Shown one piece after another: positions 24,941 to 32,338 of a stretch of 32,350 nt of DNA. Numbering within the stretch: position 1 is the stretch's first letter; each line of letters begins with the position of its first letter. This stretch comes from an uncultured Muribaculaceae bacterium (lineage in GTDB: Bacteria; Bacteroidota; Bacteroidia; Bacteroidales; Muribaculaceae). A program made the position numbers and the translations under genes. The stretch is taken from positions 1-32,350 of the forward strand of contig CAJTRC010000025.1 in the NCBI GenBank assembly GCA_910578365.1, in the 5' to 3' direction. The notes beneath the pieces were generated by a model, which did not search any database, was not told the DNA's origin, and was given only the letters and a program-made list of their open reading frames with translations.

Positions 24941-26044
24941 ATGAAAGCGTACGTAAAACTTCTGCTCATGGGCAGCATCGCAGCCCTGAGCGCATGTGCA
25001 GGAAAAGATGGCTGGAAGGTCGAAGGCTCTGTCGAAGGTGCCCAAGGCCGCAAACTGGCTATCGAACAGAATGTAAGCGGTTCGTGGATTGTGCTCGACT
25101 CGATTGCTGTGGACAACGAAGGCAAGTTTGCCTTTACTGCCGACTCCGCGGCGGCATACCCCGACCTTTACCGTCTGAGCCTTGACGGTCGCAAGCTATA
25201 CTTCCCCGTCGACTCGCTCGACCATATCTCAATCAGCACCAACGCTGACGATTTCGGAGGCCGATACTCCATGAAGGGCTCGACCGCCGCCCTTAAAATC
25301 GCCGGTGCCGACTCTTTAATATATGCCTCCATCAACGCCAAAGGGCTCGACAAGGCTTTGGCCGACTCCACCCTTAAGATTCAGCTCTATGAGCTTATCA
25401 TTGCCGACCCCGAGGTGATGACGGCATACTATCTGATTAGCCGCAATTTCGACGGAAAGGCGCTCTTTGACATCAACAGCCGCAAACTCGACTACAATAT
25501 TCTGCGCGCCGTAGCCACTAAGTTCCGGCAGCAACGACCCGACGACCCCCGCACCAAGTTCCTCGAAATGCGTGTGGCTCAGGAAATGAAGCGCCGCAAC
25601 CCCGAGGCATACGAACGTGAGATTACCGCAGTCGTAACCAATATGCCTGCCGACATAGAGTCGGTTGACATAAATGGCAAAGAACACAAACTCTCCGACT
25701 TCGTAGGCGGCGGACATCCGGCCATACTAAGTTTTGCCGCATACTCGGCCGAGCAAGCTCCGGCATACACCATGGTGCTGCGCACAGTTTACGACAAATA
25801 CAAGGAGCGCGGGCTGAAAATTTATCAGGTCAGCGTCGACGCCACCGAACCCGAGTGGCATCGCCTGGCCCAGAACCTGCCATGGACAAGCGTGTGGAGC
25901 GCAGCCATCAAGCAGGGCAACCCGCTGATAAGCTACAACGTAGACGCACTGCCCATGACATATATATTCGATGCCGAAGGCAACCTGGCCGAACGTGTCA
26001 CCGACTGGCAGACACTCGAAAGCGACATGGCACGATATTTCTGA
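24941..26044 (+). CDS. Thioredoxin-fold lipoprotein without redox cysteines
   Basis: A lipoprotein of 367 residues with signal peptide and lipobox LSAC (C19). The middle region (about 25-110) looks like the DUF4369-type beta domain that precedes many Bacteroidota TlpA/AhpC-TSA proteins. A helical linker follows, then a thioredoxin-like domain from about 240 to the end: VDINGKEHKLSDFVGGGHPAILSF ... VDALPMTYIFDAEG, with a likely cis-Pro at 338. The position of the CxxC motif reads AAYSAEQAPAY, and there is no cysteine anywhere after C19. It therefore cannot act as a thiol-disulfide oxidoreductase of the usual kind and may be a structural or binding relative. It lies between the HIT and UDG-like genes in one operon. 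Confidence 0.85.
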   Translation: MKAYVKLLLMGSIAALSACAGKDGWKVEGSVEGAQGRKLAIEQNVSGSWIVLDSIAVDNEGKFAFTADSAAAYPDLYRLSLDGRKLYFPVDSLDHISISTNADDFGGRYSMKGSTAALKIAGADSLIYASINAKGLDKALADSTLKIQLYELIIADPEVMTAYYLISRNFDGKALFDINSRKLDYNILRAVATKFRQQRPDDPRTKFLEMRVAQEMKRRNPEAYEREITAVVTNMPADIESVDINGKEHKLSDFVGGGHPAILSFAAYSAEQAPAYTMVLRTVYDKYKERGLKIYQVSVDATEPEWHRLAQNLPWTSVWSAAIKQGNPLISYNVDALPMTYIFDAEGNLAERVTDWQTLESDMARYF

Positions 26045-26047
26045 TAA

Positions 26048-26617
26048 ATGGAACTCGAATCACATCCGTGGCCCCCGTTTATACCTGAGGGTGCGAAGGT
26101 ACTCATAATGGGTACCTTCCCGCCCCAGCCCAAACGATGGGCCATGAATTTTTATTACCCCAACCGAACCAACGATTTCTGGCCCATGATGGGGCTGATT
26201 TTTCTTGGCGGACGCGACGCGCTATACGACCGGCAGGCACGCTGCTTCCGCCTCGACGATATCAAACGGCTGCTTGTCGAAAAAGGAATCGCACTCAACG
26301 ATACCGCACGCAAAGTACGACGCCTGAAAGACAACGCCTCCGATAAATTTCTCGACATAGTCGAGCCGGTGCCTCTGTCCGACCTGCTGTCGCAGATGCC
26401 ATCGTGCCACACGGTAGTCACCACAGGCGAAAAAGCCGCCGGAGTCGTGGCCTGCCTTACCGGCACACCGCTGCCACGCATGGGCGAGATGGTGACCATC
26501 GCCGACGGCTCGCTCGAAATTTGGCGCATGCCATCTACCAGCCGGGCTTATCCGCTGGCACTGGAGAAAAAAGCCGCTTACTATGCCGAAATGTTCCGGC
26601 ATATCGGACTGATTTAA
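26048..26617 (+). CDS. Uracil-DNA-glycosylase superfamily protein
   Basis: Probably removes a damaged or mismatched base from DNA, though the exact base is unknown. The 189-residue protein has the UDG fold markers: a first motif KVLIMGTFPPQPKRWAMNFYYPNRTNDFW (17-45), with the asparagine N39 as an active-site candidate, and a second motif MPSTSRAYP (161-169) where UDGs have HPS-type residues. VVTTGEKAAGVV (123-134) is the typical central strand and turn. It differs from family 1 Ung and resembles short MUG/hypoxanthine-glycosylase-like proteins. Last gene of the greA operon, 3 nt behind the lipoprotein gene. Its stop is 2 nt from the stop of the opposite-strand glycosyltransferase. Confidence 0.8.
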   Translation: MELESHPWPPFIPEGAKVLIMGTFPPQPKRWAMNFYYPNRTNDFWPMMGLIFLGGRDALYDRQARCFRLDDIKRLLVEKGIALNDTARKVRRLKDNASDKFLDIVEPVPLSDLLSQMPSCHTVVTTGEKAAGVVACLTGTPLPRMGEMVTIADGSLEIWRMPSTSRAYPLALEKKAAYYAEMFRHIGLI

Positions 26618-26623
26618 AATCAG
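26609..26623. repeat. 15-bp palindrome spanning two convergent stop codons
   Basis: CTGATTTAAAATCAG has 7-bp arms around a single central base at 26616. It holds the TAA of the UDG-like gene (26615-26617) and, on the other strand, the TGA of the glycosyltransferase gene (26622-26620). It is too short and AT-rich to be a strong terminator. Confidence 0.6.
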
Positions 26624-27747
26624 AAGTTTATACGCTTCTCCCAGAACCGCTGGAAGCGGCGGGCAACCTCGACCGAATCGTTGTGGCGCCTTACAAACTC
26701 GGGGCCTTCCGCCGCCATGGCCATGAGGCGTTCCCGGTCGAGAGCCACAGCTTCGACGCGGCACATGGTTTCGCCGATGTCAGCCGGGTCGGTGTTGATT
26801 ATAGGGCGCAGACTGCGCTCGCCTATGAAATCGTAATACTCCTCCTCGCCGCCGCTCACTGTCACACGGCCCATGGCCATTGCCAGCAGTGCCGTGGTGC
26901 CGGGCGTATAGCTATATAGCTGGTCGACTATTATATGACTCTGCTTTATACGCTCCACAAACTGCGAATAAGGCAGTTGCGTAACCTCATCGACTATAAT
27001 CCTCCCCGGATGCCGGCGCTCGAGTTCACGCGCCATAGCCACAAGTCGGTCGGCGCCTTTCTCAACCATACGCGCCTTGGGGTATGCCACCATTATCCGT
27101 ACAGGGTCAGCCTGCCCGAGGCCGGGCATGGCAGCGGGCTGTATCTTCTGCAAGTCAATAGGTATGCCGGCATAGGCCAGCCGGTCGGCCGAAAAAGCAT
27201 CTTCAATTATCTTATGATATTCATATAACGCCGTAACGGTGCCGTCGACATTCGCGTAAATATGCCGGTCGTGCTCCACCATCTCCGGCGCGAGCCATTC
27301 ACGACGCATATTCACATCCGAAAGTGCAAAAGGAGTCGGACAGCCTTCGACCTGCCACTCGCTATAGCGCAACGGCGGATTCGGTCCGCTGAGGCGCTCC
27401 ACCAGATGACTGTCGGTAGACAATGCCGTTAGAAACAGATGGCCGTTGCGGCACTTCAGCATGTCGAACACGCGGCTTACGCGCGCGGGCCTCAGCTCAA
27501 CAAACAATGGAGAGCAAATCTGCACCACATCGTAGCCGCTCAGCCGCGGCAACAGAGTACTGTTGAGGCGTGCATACAGCAGTGCCCCGCCCAGCTTGCC
27601 GCCGCGGCGGCGCAAATCGACATCACGCTCTGTATTGAGCCACTGTGTGCCGGAAGACGCCACGGTGACGTCATGGCCCAGCTGACGAAGACCGTCGCTG
27701 AGCGCCCGGTGATAATTACTGAAATCACCTATCAGCAGTATTTTCAT
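26620..27747 (-). CDS. Glycosyltransferase, GT-B fold (GT4-like)
   Basis: 375 residues. The N-terminus MKILLIGDFSNYHRALSDGLRQLGHDV is the usual start of GT-B enzymes, and the second half holds a Glycos_transf_1-like domain: AYPKARMVEKGADRLVAMARELERR, then VERIKQSHIIVDQLYSYTPGTTALLAMAMGRVTVSGGEEEYYDF, where the E/G-rich turn and A-M-G helix form the donor-sugar site. Start is ATG 27747; a longer frame to 27957 would lie within the previous gene. The ATG overlaps the previous stop (ATGA, 4 nt). It is the last of three glycosyltransferase genes in one operon, presumably for a surface polysaccharide or glycoprotein glycan. Donor and acceptor are unknown. Confidence 0.82.
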   Translation of the reverse strand: MKILLIGDFSNYHRALSDGLRQLGHDVTVASSGTQWLNTERDVDLRRRGGKLGGALLYARLNSTLLPRLSGYDVVQICSPLFVELRPARVSRVFDMLKCRNGHLFLTALSTDSHLVERLSGPNPPLRYSEWQVEGCPTPFALSDVNMRREWLAPEMVEHDRHIYANVDGTVTALYEYHKIIEDAFSADRLAYAGIPIDLQKIQPAAMPGLGQADPVRIMVAYPKARMVEKGADRLVAMARELERRHPGRIIVDEVTQLPYSQFVERIKQSHIIVDQLYSYTPGTTALLAMAMGRVTVSGGEEEYYDFIGERSLRPIINTDPADIGETMCRVEAVALDRERLMAMAAEGPEFVRRHNDSVEVARRFQRFWEKRINF

Positions 27748-28553
27748 AATTCCCTGCGGTGTTTCACGGCATATGCCATGCCCTGCAAGGCGTAGACAAG
27801 GGCCCTGGGGTACGGCAGCGGCACCCTGGCTGCCAGCAGCAGACAGCGGGCCACGCCGCTGACTATGCCGTATTTTACATAAATATATGCCGCTGTGCTG
27901 CGCACAAAGCCGGCACTTGAGGCAAGTCGGTAGCCGGTGGTAAGACCGGGGTGACACACTATAGTCAAGGGTATGAACAGCCCCCGAAGCCCCTGCTGCA
28001 GACAGCGCTCGGCAAATATGCTTTCTTCAGCAGCCGTGAGATATGGCGCACCCACACCGGTGAGCGGACTGAAATCGAGCTTTCTGTCACGGATCGCTTT
28101 CAGCCGGAAAGCAAGTTCGAACGAGGTGAAGTTATATCCTTTGAATGGTTTTGACAGGTCGTGCATGTCCGGCGGGTACAGCTTGTTGTCGGCGCCGCTG
28201 TAGCGGAAGGCGAAAATATCCGTGTCCGGATGTTCCTCCATCGCCTGCAAGGCCCGGGCCAGTCCGTCGGCGCTGTACTGCAGGTCGTCATCGGCCAGGA
28301 GCACGAACTCGGCTTCGGCATGTCCGAGGGCATGGCTGCGGTTAAGTCCGAGTCCGCGGTCGCTGTGCATGTACAGCTTCAAATCGCGACGCGGTGGCAG
28401 TATGGCCGCGGGGGCGGAAACGGTACGCTCCGGGTCCTGACACGACACAATGTAGCCTATGCCGTCAAGCTCCGGCAGGTTCATTGCGGCCACACGGTGC
28501 AGACCGTCGGCGGCAAAGGTACTGATTAATATCTGCAATCGTGGAGTATTCAT
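27744..28553 (-). CDS. Glycosyltransferase family 2
   Basis: 269 residues, GT-A fold. QILISTFAADGLHRV opens the nucleotide-binding half, the metal-binding DxD-type motif is LLADDDLQYSADG near 86-98, and GVGAPYLTAAEESIFAERCLQQG supplies the ED-like catalytic region in the second half. The C-terminal part is hydrophobic in patches but shows no clear membrane helix. It overlaps both neighbours by 4 nt (ATGA), so translation is coupled. It acts at the cytoplasmic side on an unknown acceptor. Confidence 0.87.
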   Translation of the reverse strand: MNTPRLQILISTFAADGLHRVAAMNLPELDGIGYIVSCQDPERTVSAPAAILPPRRDLKLYMHSDRGLGLNRSHALGHAEAEFVLLADDDLQYSADGLARALQAMEEHPDTDIFAFRYSGADNKLYPPDMHDLSKPFKGYNFTSFELAFRLKAIRDRKLDFSPLTGVGAPYLTAAEESIFAERCLQQGLRGLFIPLTIVCHPGLTTGYRLASSAGFVRSTAAYIYVKYGIVSGVARCLLLAARVPLPYPRALVYALQGMAYAVKHRREL

Positions 28554-29479
28554 CTCAGCAAGGGTTTGAACAGTCGGGCCGCACCGCGGCCTCCTGCCAG
28601 ACGATAACGGTAGGCAAGGCGGTAGGCAAGGCGGTTGAGCCTCCGTGAGTCGGCCCGGAGCGCCTCGTCGAGCAGTGAGCGGGCATCGGTACGGCCTTCG
28701 CGCACACAGTCGGCGGCAAGGATAGCCTGCTTCAGGCGCACATGGCTCAGCGGGCCCAGACGGCCATAATTACGGGCAATCTCCCCAAGAGCGGCAAGCG
28801 ATTTCTGCATCGATGCGGCATAACCTGGCCCGGTGACCGACTCGTCACTGTAATACACCTCGACGGTAGGCTCGCCCCCGAGTCTGACCACCCGCGGGCC
28901 GAGGCACAGCAGGCGGGTGCCCAGTTCTATATCGTCCCATGTAGCCAGGCTGTCGCACCAGCCACCGGCGCGGCGAAACAACTCAGTACGTGCACAATAG
29001 CGCTGTGTGGCCAGCATGCCGTGCATGAGGTTGTGCCAGGCTGCGCCGGCAGGTTCGAACAAGAGCTTGCGGGCATGGCCTGCGGCATCGTAGGCTATCA
29101 CATCCCAGCCGAAAATATCGGCCTGCGGACAGCGTTCAATGGCCCGGAGAACCCTGTCGACATGGCCCGGGCGCATCAGGTCGTCAGAGTCGAAAAACAT
29201 AGTCCACGGAGTATCGACAGCCCTGAGCCCACAGTTGCGGGCACGTGCGGCCCCGGGCTGAGGCTCCGATAGCAAACGTACGCCAAAGTCCGACGAATCG
29301 TGCGTTGCGGCCCACTGCCGCAACAGCTCGGCGCTGCCGTCGGTCGAGGCGTTGTCAACCAGAATAAGCTGCAGCGGACGGGCGGTCTGGGCAAACACAG
29401 AATCGAGAGTCCGCGTCACCACTGCAGCGCGGTTGTACACCGGAATCACGATACTGATCAGAGCCTTCGAACAATTCAT
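28550..29479 (-). CDS. Glycosyltransferase family 2
   Basis: 309 residues. A classical GT2 N-terminus: ALISIVIPVYNRAAVVTRTLDSVFAQT, then LILVDNASTDGSAELL, RNCGLRAVDTPWTMFFDSDDLMRPGH with the DSDD metal motif near 92-95, and GGWCDSLATWDDIELGTRLL with the WDDIEL catalytic region. Start is taken at ATG 29479; a reading from 29533 would include the divergent promoter region. A -7-like box ends only 3 nt before this ATG. First gene of the three-glycosyltransferase operon, divergent from parE. Confidence 0.88.
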   Translation of the reverse strand: MNCSKALISIVIPVYNRAAVVTRTLDSVFAQTARPLQLILVDNASTDGSAELLRQWAATHDSSDFGVRLLSEPQPGAARARNCGLRAVDTPWTMFFDSDDLMRPGHVDRVLRAIERCPQADIFGWDVIAYDAAGHARKLLFEPAGAAWHNLMHGMLATQRYCARTELFRRAGGWCDSLATWDDIELGTRLLCLGPRVVRLGGEPTVEVYYSDESVTGPGYAASMQKSLAALGEIARNYGRLGPLSHVRLKQAILAADCVREGRTDARSLLDEALRADSRRLNRLAYRLAYRYRLAGGRGAARLFKPLLR

Positions 29480-29482
29480 ATA

Positions 29483-29490
29483 CAAAGGTA
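29483..29490 (-). promoter_or_regulatory. -7 box at the start of the glycosyltransferase operon
   Basis: TACCTTTG on the minus strand matches TAnnTTTG and ends 3 nt before ATG 29479. If used, transcription would begin at or very near the start codon. Confidence 0.5.
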
Positions 29491-29513
29491 CATAAAAAAT
29501 CGAATTTTTTACG

Positions 29514-29521
29514 TAACTTTG
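29514..29521 (+). promoter_or_regulatory. -7 box of the parE-coaD promoter
   Basis: TAACTTTG, an exact TAnnTTTG, lies 21 nt before the parE ATG. No clear -33 TTTG is visible in the A/T-rich stretch upstream, which is shared with the divergent promoter. Confidence 0.6.
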
Positions 29522-29542
29522 TAGAGAATTCATTACAACGCC

Positions 29543-31516
29543 ATGTCAGACTTATTCGATACCGACAACCTGTCCCCGGAAACGGGCGAAGAAAATTCCA
29601 ACCGCAGCTCCGCTCCGGCCAATTATACCGAGGACAACATAACCACGCTCGACTGGAGAGAACACATACGCCGCCGACCCGGCATGTATATAGGCAAACT
29701 CGGCGACGGGTCCACCAGCGACGACGGCATATACGTACTGCTCAAAGAAGTACTCGACAACGCCATCGATGAATACATGATGGGCTTCGGGCGCAGCATC
29801 GACATAGAAATAGCCGACGGCACAGTGACCATACGCGACTACGGACGCGGCATACCCCTGGGCAAGCTGGTAGATGTTACGTCGAAAATGAACACCGGCG
29901 GCAAGTACGACAGCGCCGCATTCAAAAAATCGGTGGGTCTGAACGGCGTGGGCTTAAAAGCGGTGAACGCGCTGAGCGACAGCTTTGTAATATCAGCCAT
30001 ACGCGACGGCCGGAAAAAAACAGCCCAATTCGAGCACGGCAAACTCATAAACGAATCAGAACTCACAGCCACCGACGCCCCCAACGGCACCGAAGTAAAC
30101 TTCACACCCGACCCCACCATATTCCGCGACTACAGCTTTCGCGACGAATTCATCGTGGCCATGCTCAAGAACTACACCTTCCTGAACACCGGCCTGGTAA
30201 TAAACTACAACGGCAAACGATTCATATCGCGACACGGCCTGCTCGACCTGCTTAAAGAAAACCTTACCGACGAACCACTCTACCCCATAATACACCTCAA
30301 AGGCGACGACATCGAAATAGCCATAACCCATGCCAACCAGTACGGCGAAGAATACTACTCATTCGTCAACGGACAGCATACCACACAAGGCGGAACACAC
30401 CTGAGCGCATTCAAAGAAGCAGTATCCCGGACAATCAAAGAAATGTTCGGCCGAAACTTCGAATACTCCGACATACGCAACGGCATCGTAGCCGCAGTAG
30501 CAATCAAAGTCGAAGAACCGGTATTCGAATCACAGACCAAAACACGCCTCGGATCGCGCGACATAGGCCCCAACGGCCCAACAGTAGCCAAATTCATAGG
30601 CGACTTCGTAAAAAACGACCTCGACAACTACCTGCACCGAAACCTCGACGTAGCCGACATAATACTCAAAAAAGTACAAGACAGCGAACGCTCACGCAAA
30701 GCCATGGCCGGAGTAGCAAAAAAAGCACGCGAAATGGCCAAAAAAGTCAACCTGCACAACCGCAAACTCCTCGACTGCAGAATACACCTCAACGACACCA
30801 AAGGCGACGACGAAAAAAAACTGCAATCATCAATATTCATCACCGAGGGCGACTCCGCCGGAGGCTCCATCACCAAAATACGCGACGTCCAGACACAAGC
30901 AGTATTCATGCTCCGAGGCAAACCACTCAACACATACGGCGTCACACAGGAAATACTCTATAAAAACGAAGAATTCAACCTCCTGATGGCAGCACTCAAC
31001 ATCGAAGACGGCATCGACGGACTACGATACAACAACGTAATCATAGCAACCGACGCCGACGTCGACGGCATGCACATACGCCTGCTGATGATAAGCTTCT
31101 TCCTGCAATTCTTCCCCGACCTCATAAAAAAAGGTCACGTCTACATACTCCAGACACCACTATTCCGCGTACGCAACAAAAACAAAGCACGACGCGCCGG
31201 CAAAACACGCAAAACCGACGATAACGAAACATACTACTGCTACACCGACGAAGAACGAACAGCAGCAATCGAACGCCTCGGCGACAAAGCCGAAATAACC
31301 CGATTCAAAGGACTCGGCGAAATATCACCCGAAGAATTCCGCGGATTCATCGGCCCCGACATGCGCCTCGACCGCGTAACCCTGCGTAAAGAAGACGGCG
31401 TAAAAGAACTGCTCGAATTCTACATGGGCAAAAACACCATGGAACGCCAACAATTCATCATCGAAAACCTCGTAGTAGAAGACGACACCCAAATGCTCGA
31501 ACGCATCGACCAATGA
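29543..31516 (+). CDS. parE: DNA topoisomerase IV subunit B
   Basis: ATPase subunit of a type IIA topoisomerase that decatenates chromosomes with ParC. The 657-residue protein starts with a non-conserved acidic tail (1-32). The GHKL ATPase domain follows, with the Bergerat motifs EVLDNAIDE (69-77), DYGRGIP (99-105) and VGLNGVGLKAVNALS (131-145). The transducer region includes QTKTRLGS (331-338). The Toprim domain has EGDSAGGS with E435 and the acidic DADVD at 504-508. I call ParE rather than GyrB from NTGGKYDSAAFKKSVGLNGVG and the length, but a GyrB paralogue cannot be fully excluded. parC is not in the window. Third codon positions become strongly A/C-biased along the gene. It overlaps coaD by 4 nt. 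Confidence 0.9.
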   Translation: MSDLFDTDNLSPETGEENSNRSSAPANYTEDNITTLDWREHIRRRPGMYIGKLGDGSTSDDGIYVLLKEVLDNAIDEYMMGFGRSIDIEIADGTVTIRDYGRGIPLGKLVDVTSKMNTGGKYDSAAFKKSVGLNGVGLKAVNALSDSFVISAIRDGRKKTAQFEHGKLINESELTATDAPNGTEVNFTPDPTIFRDYSFRDEFIVAMLKNYTFLNTGLVINYNGKRFISRHGLLDLLKENLTDEPLYPIIHLKGDDIEIAITHANQYGEEYYSFVNGQHTTQGGTHLSAFKEAVSRTIKEMFGRNFEYSDIRNGIVAAVAIKVEEPVFESQTKTRLGSRDIGPNGPTVAKFIGDFVKNDLDNYLHRNLDVADIILKKVQDSERSRKAMAGVAKKAREMAKKVNLHNRKLLDCRIHLNDTKGDDEKKLQSSIFITEGDSAGGSITKIRDVQTQAVFMLRGKPLNTYGVTQEILYKNEEFNLLMAALNIEDGIDGLRYNNVIIATDADVDGMHIRLLMISFFLQFFPDLIKKGHVYILQTPLFRVRNKNKARRAGKTRKTDDNETYYCYTDEERTAAIERLGDKAEITRFKGLGEISPEEFRGFIGPDMRLDRVTLRKEDGVKELLEFYMGKNTMERQQFIIENLVVEDDTQMLERIDQ

Positions 31517-31950
31517 AAGCACTCTTCGCCGGGTCATTCGACCCCTTTACCATAGGCCACGACTCAATAGTGCGCCGCGCCCTGCACATATTCCCCGACG
31601 GAGTAATAATAGCCGTAGGCATCAACTGCAACAAAATCGGCACAACCGACACTCAACAACGCCTCGACACAATACGCCGCATATACCGCCACGAACCACG
31701 AGTACAAGTCATATCCTACACAACCCTTACCACCGACGCCGCACAACAACACGGCGCCGGCATACTATTGCGTGGAGCCCGCTCCGTAAAAGACTTCGAA
31801 TACGAACGCGACCTCGCCGACATAAACCGCAGCATAAGCGGCCTCGACACCATAATACTTCCCGCCGAACCCCATCTGGCCATGATATCATCAAGCATGG
31901 TACGCGAGCTACAGCGCTACGGAAAAGACATCAGCCAATACCTGCCATAG
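31513..31950 (+). CDS. coaD: Phosphopantetheine adenylyltransferase
   Basis: Penultimate step of coenzyme A synthesis: 4'-phosphopantetheine plus ATP gives dephospho-CoA. The nucleotidyltransferase motif is FAGSFDPFTIGHDSIVRRA with TIGH at 13-16, and the second signature reads MISSSMVREL near 124-133. RGARSVKDFEYERDLADINR (88-107) is the typical substrate-site helix. At 145 residues it is somewhat shorter than E. coli CoaD but complete. It overlaps parE by 4 nt (ATGA); a parE-coaD pairing is common in Bacteroidales. Base composition is strongly A/C-rich on this strand. Confidence 0.95.
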   Translation: MKALFAGSFDPFTIGHDSIVRRALHIFPDGVIIAVGINCNKIGTTDTQQRLDTIRRIYRHEPRVQVISYTTLTTDAAQQHGAGILLRGARSVKDFEYERDLADINRSISGLDTIILPAEPHLAMISSSMVRELQRYGKDISQYLP

Positions 31951-32087
31951 CCACACGCATCATATACCAAAGCAACAACACCCATCCGCGAAAAAATACA
32001 GCGCACATCTCCCGCACCACTAATCGCCACACTATAAACATGATAGCAAAAAACGGCAAAAAAAATTCAAAAAAAGTTTCAAAAAAA

Positions 32088-32119
32088 TTTGGATACCTCA
32101 AAAAAAGTCCCTAACTTTG
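32088..32119 (+). promoter_or_regulatory. tRNA-Phe promoter (Bacteroidota sigma type)
   Basis: Perfect -33 TTTG at 32088-32091, a 20-nt spacer and -7 TAACTTTG at 32112-32119, with the tRNA beginning 31 nt later. The 200 nt between coaD and the tRNA (31951-32150) are A-rich and show nothing else. Confidence 0.85.
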
Positions 32120-32150
32120 CATCGCAAAACACGGGAAACCCCTTGCAAAA

Positions 32151-32223
32151 GGTGCCATAGCTCAGTTGGTAGAGCATCGGACTGAAAATCCGTGTGTCCC
32201 CGGTTCGAATCCTGGTGGCACCA
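32151..32223 (+). tRNA. tRNA-Phe (GAA)
   Basis: A complete 73-nt cloverleaf. The acceptor stem GGTGCCA/TGGCACC is fully paired, the D stem is GCTC/GAGC, the anticodon loop CTGAAAA carries GAA, and the T loop is TTCGAAT. Two mismatches are present: T-T at 27:43 and C-T at 51:63. No CCA is encoded; CGA follows the discriminator A. It reads UUC and UUU codons. A terminator follows directly. Confidence 0.97.
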
Positions 32224-32225
32224 CG

Positions 32226-32253
32226 AAAAAACTCGACTTCGGTCGGGTTTTTT
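32226..32253 (+). terminator. Rho-independent terminator of tRNA-Phe
   Basis: CTCGAC (32232-32237), a TTCG tetraloop and GTCGGG (32242-32247) form a six-pair stem with one T-G pair, flanked by A6 before and T6 after (32248-32253). Confidence 0.9.
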
Positions 32254-32314
32254 GCTTATATAGCAGATTATCAGCGGATTACTTACGCCCCGTCGGTAGT
32301 CAATTTTCAAACAA

Positions 32315-32338
32315 TGTCGGCACAAATGTAGGCTCAAA
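32315..32338. repeat. Tandem 12-mer beyond tRNA-Phe
   Basis: TGTCGGCACAAA (32315-32326) is followed at once by TGTAGGCTCAAA (32327-32338), differing at two positions. It lies about 90 nt downstream of the tRNA. Short direct repeats of this sort can be integrase arm sites, but the window ends 12 nt later and I see no integrase. Nothing else is recognisable in 32254-32350. Confidence 0.5.

Noticed and set aside
32041..32110. A-rich tract before tRNA-Phe as a repeat or CRISPR leader
   Set aside because: No repeat-spacer structure exists anywhere in the window; the tract simply flanks the tRNA promoter.
32098..32337. 79-codon minus-strand frame across tRNA-Phe
   Set aside because: It is the antisense translation of the tRNA (CHQDSNRGHTDFQSDALPTEL), a well-known annotation artefact.
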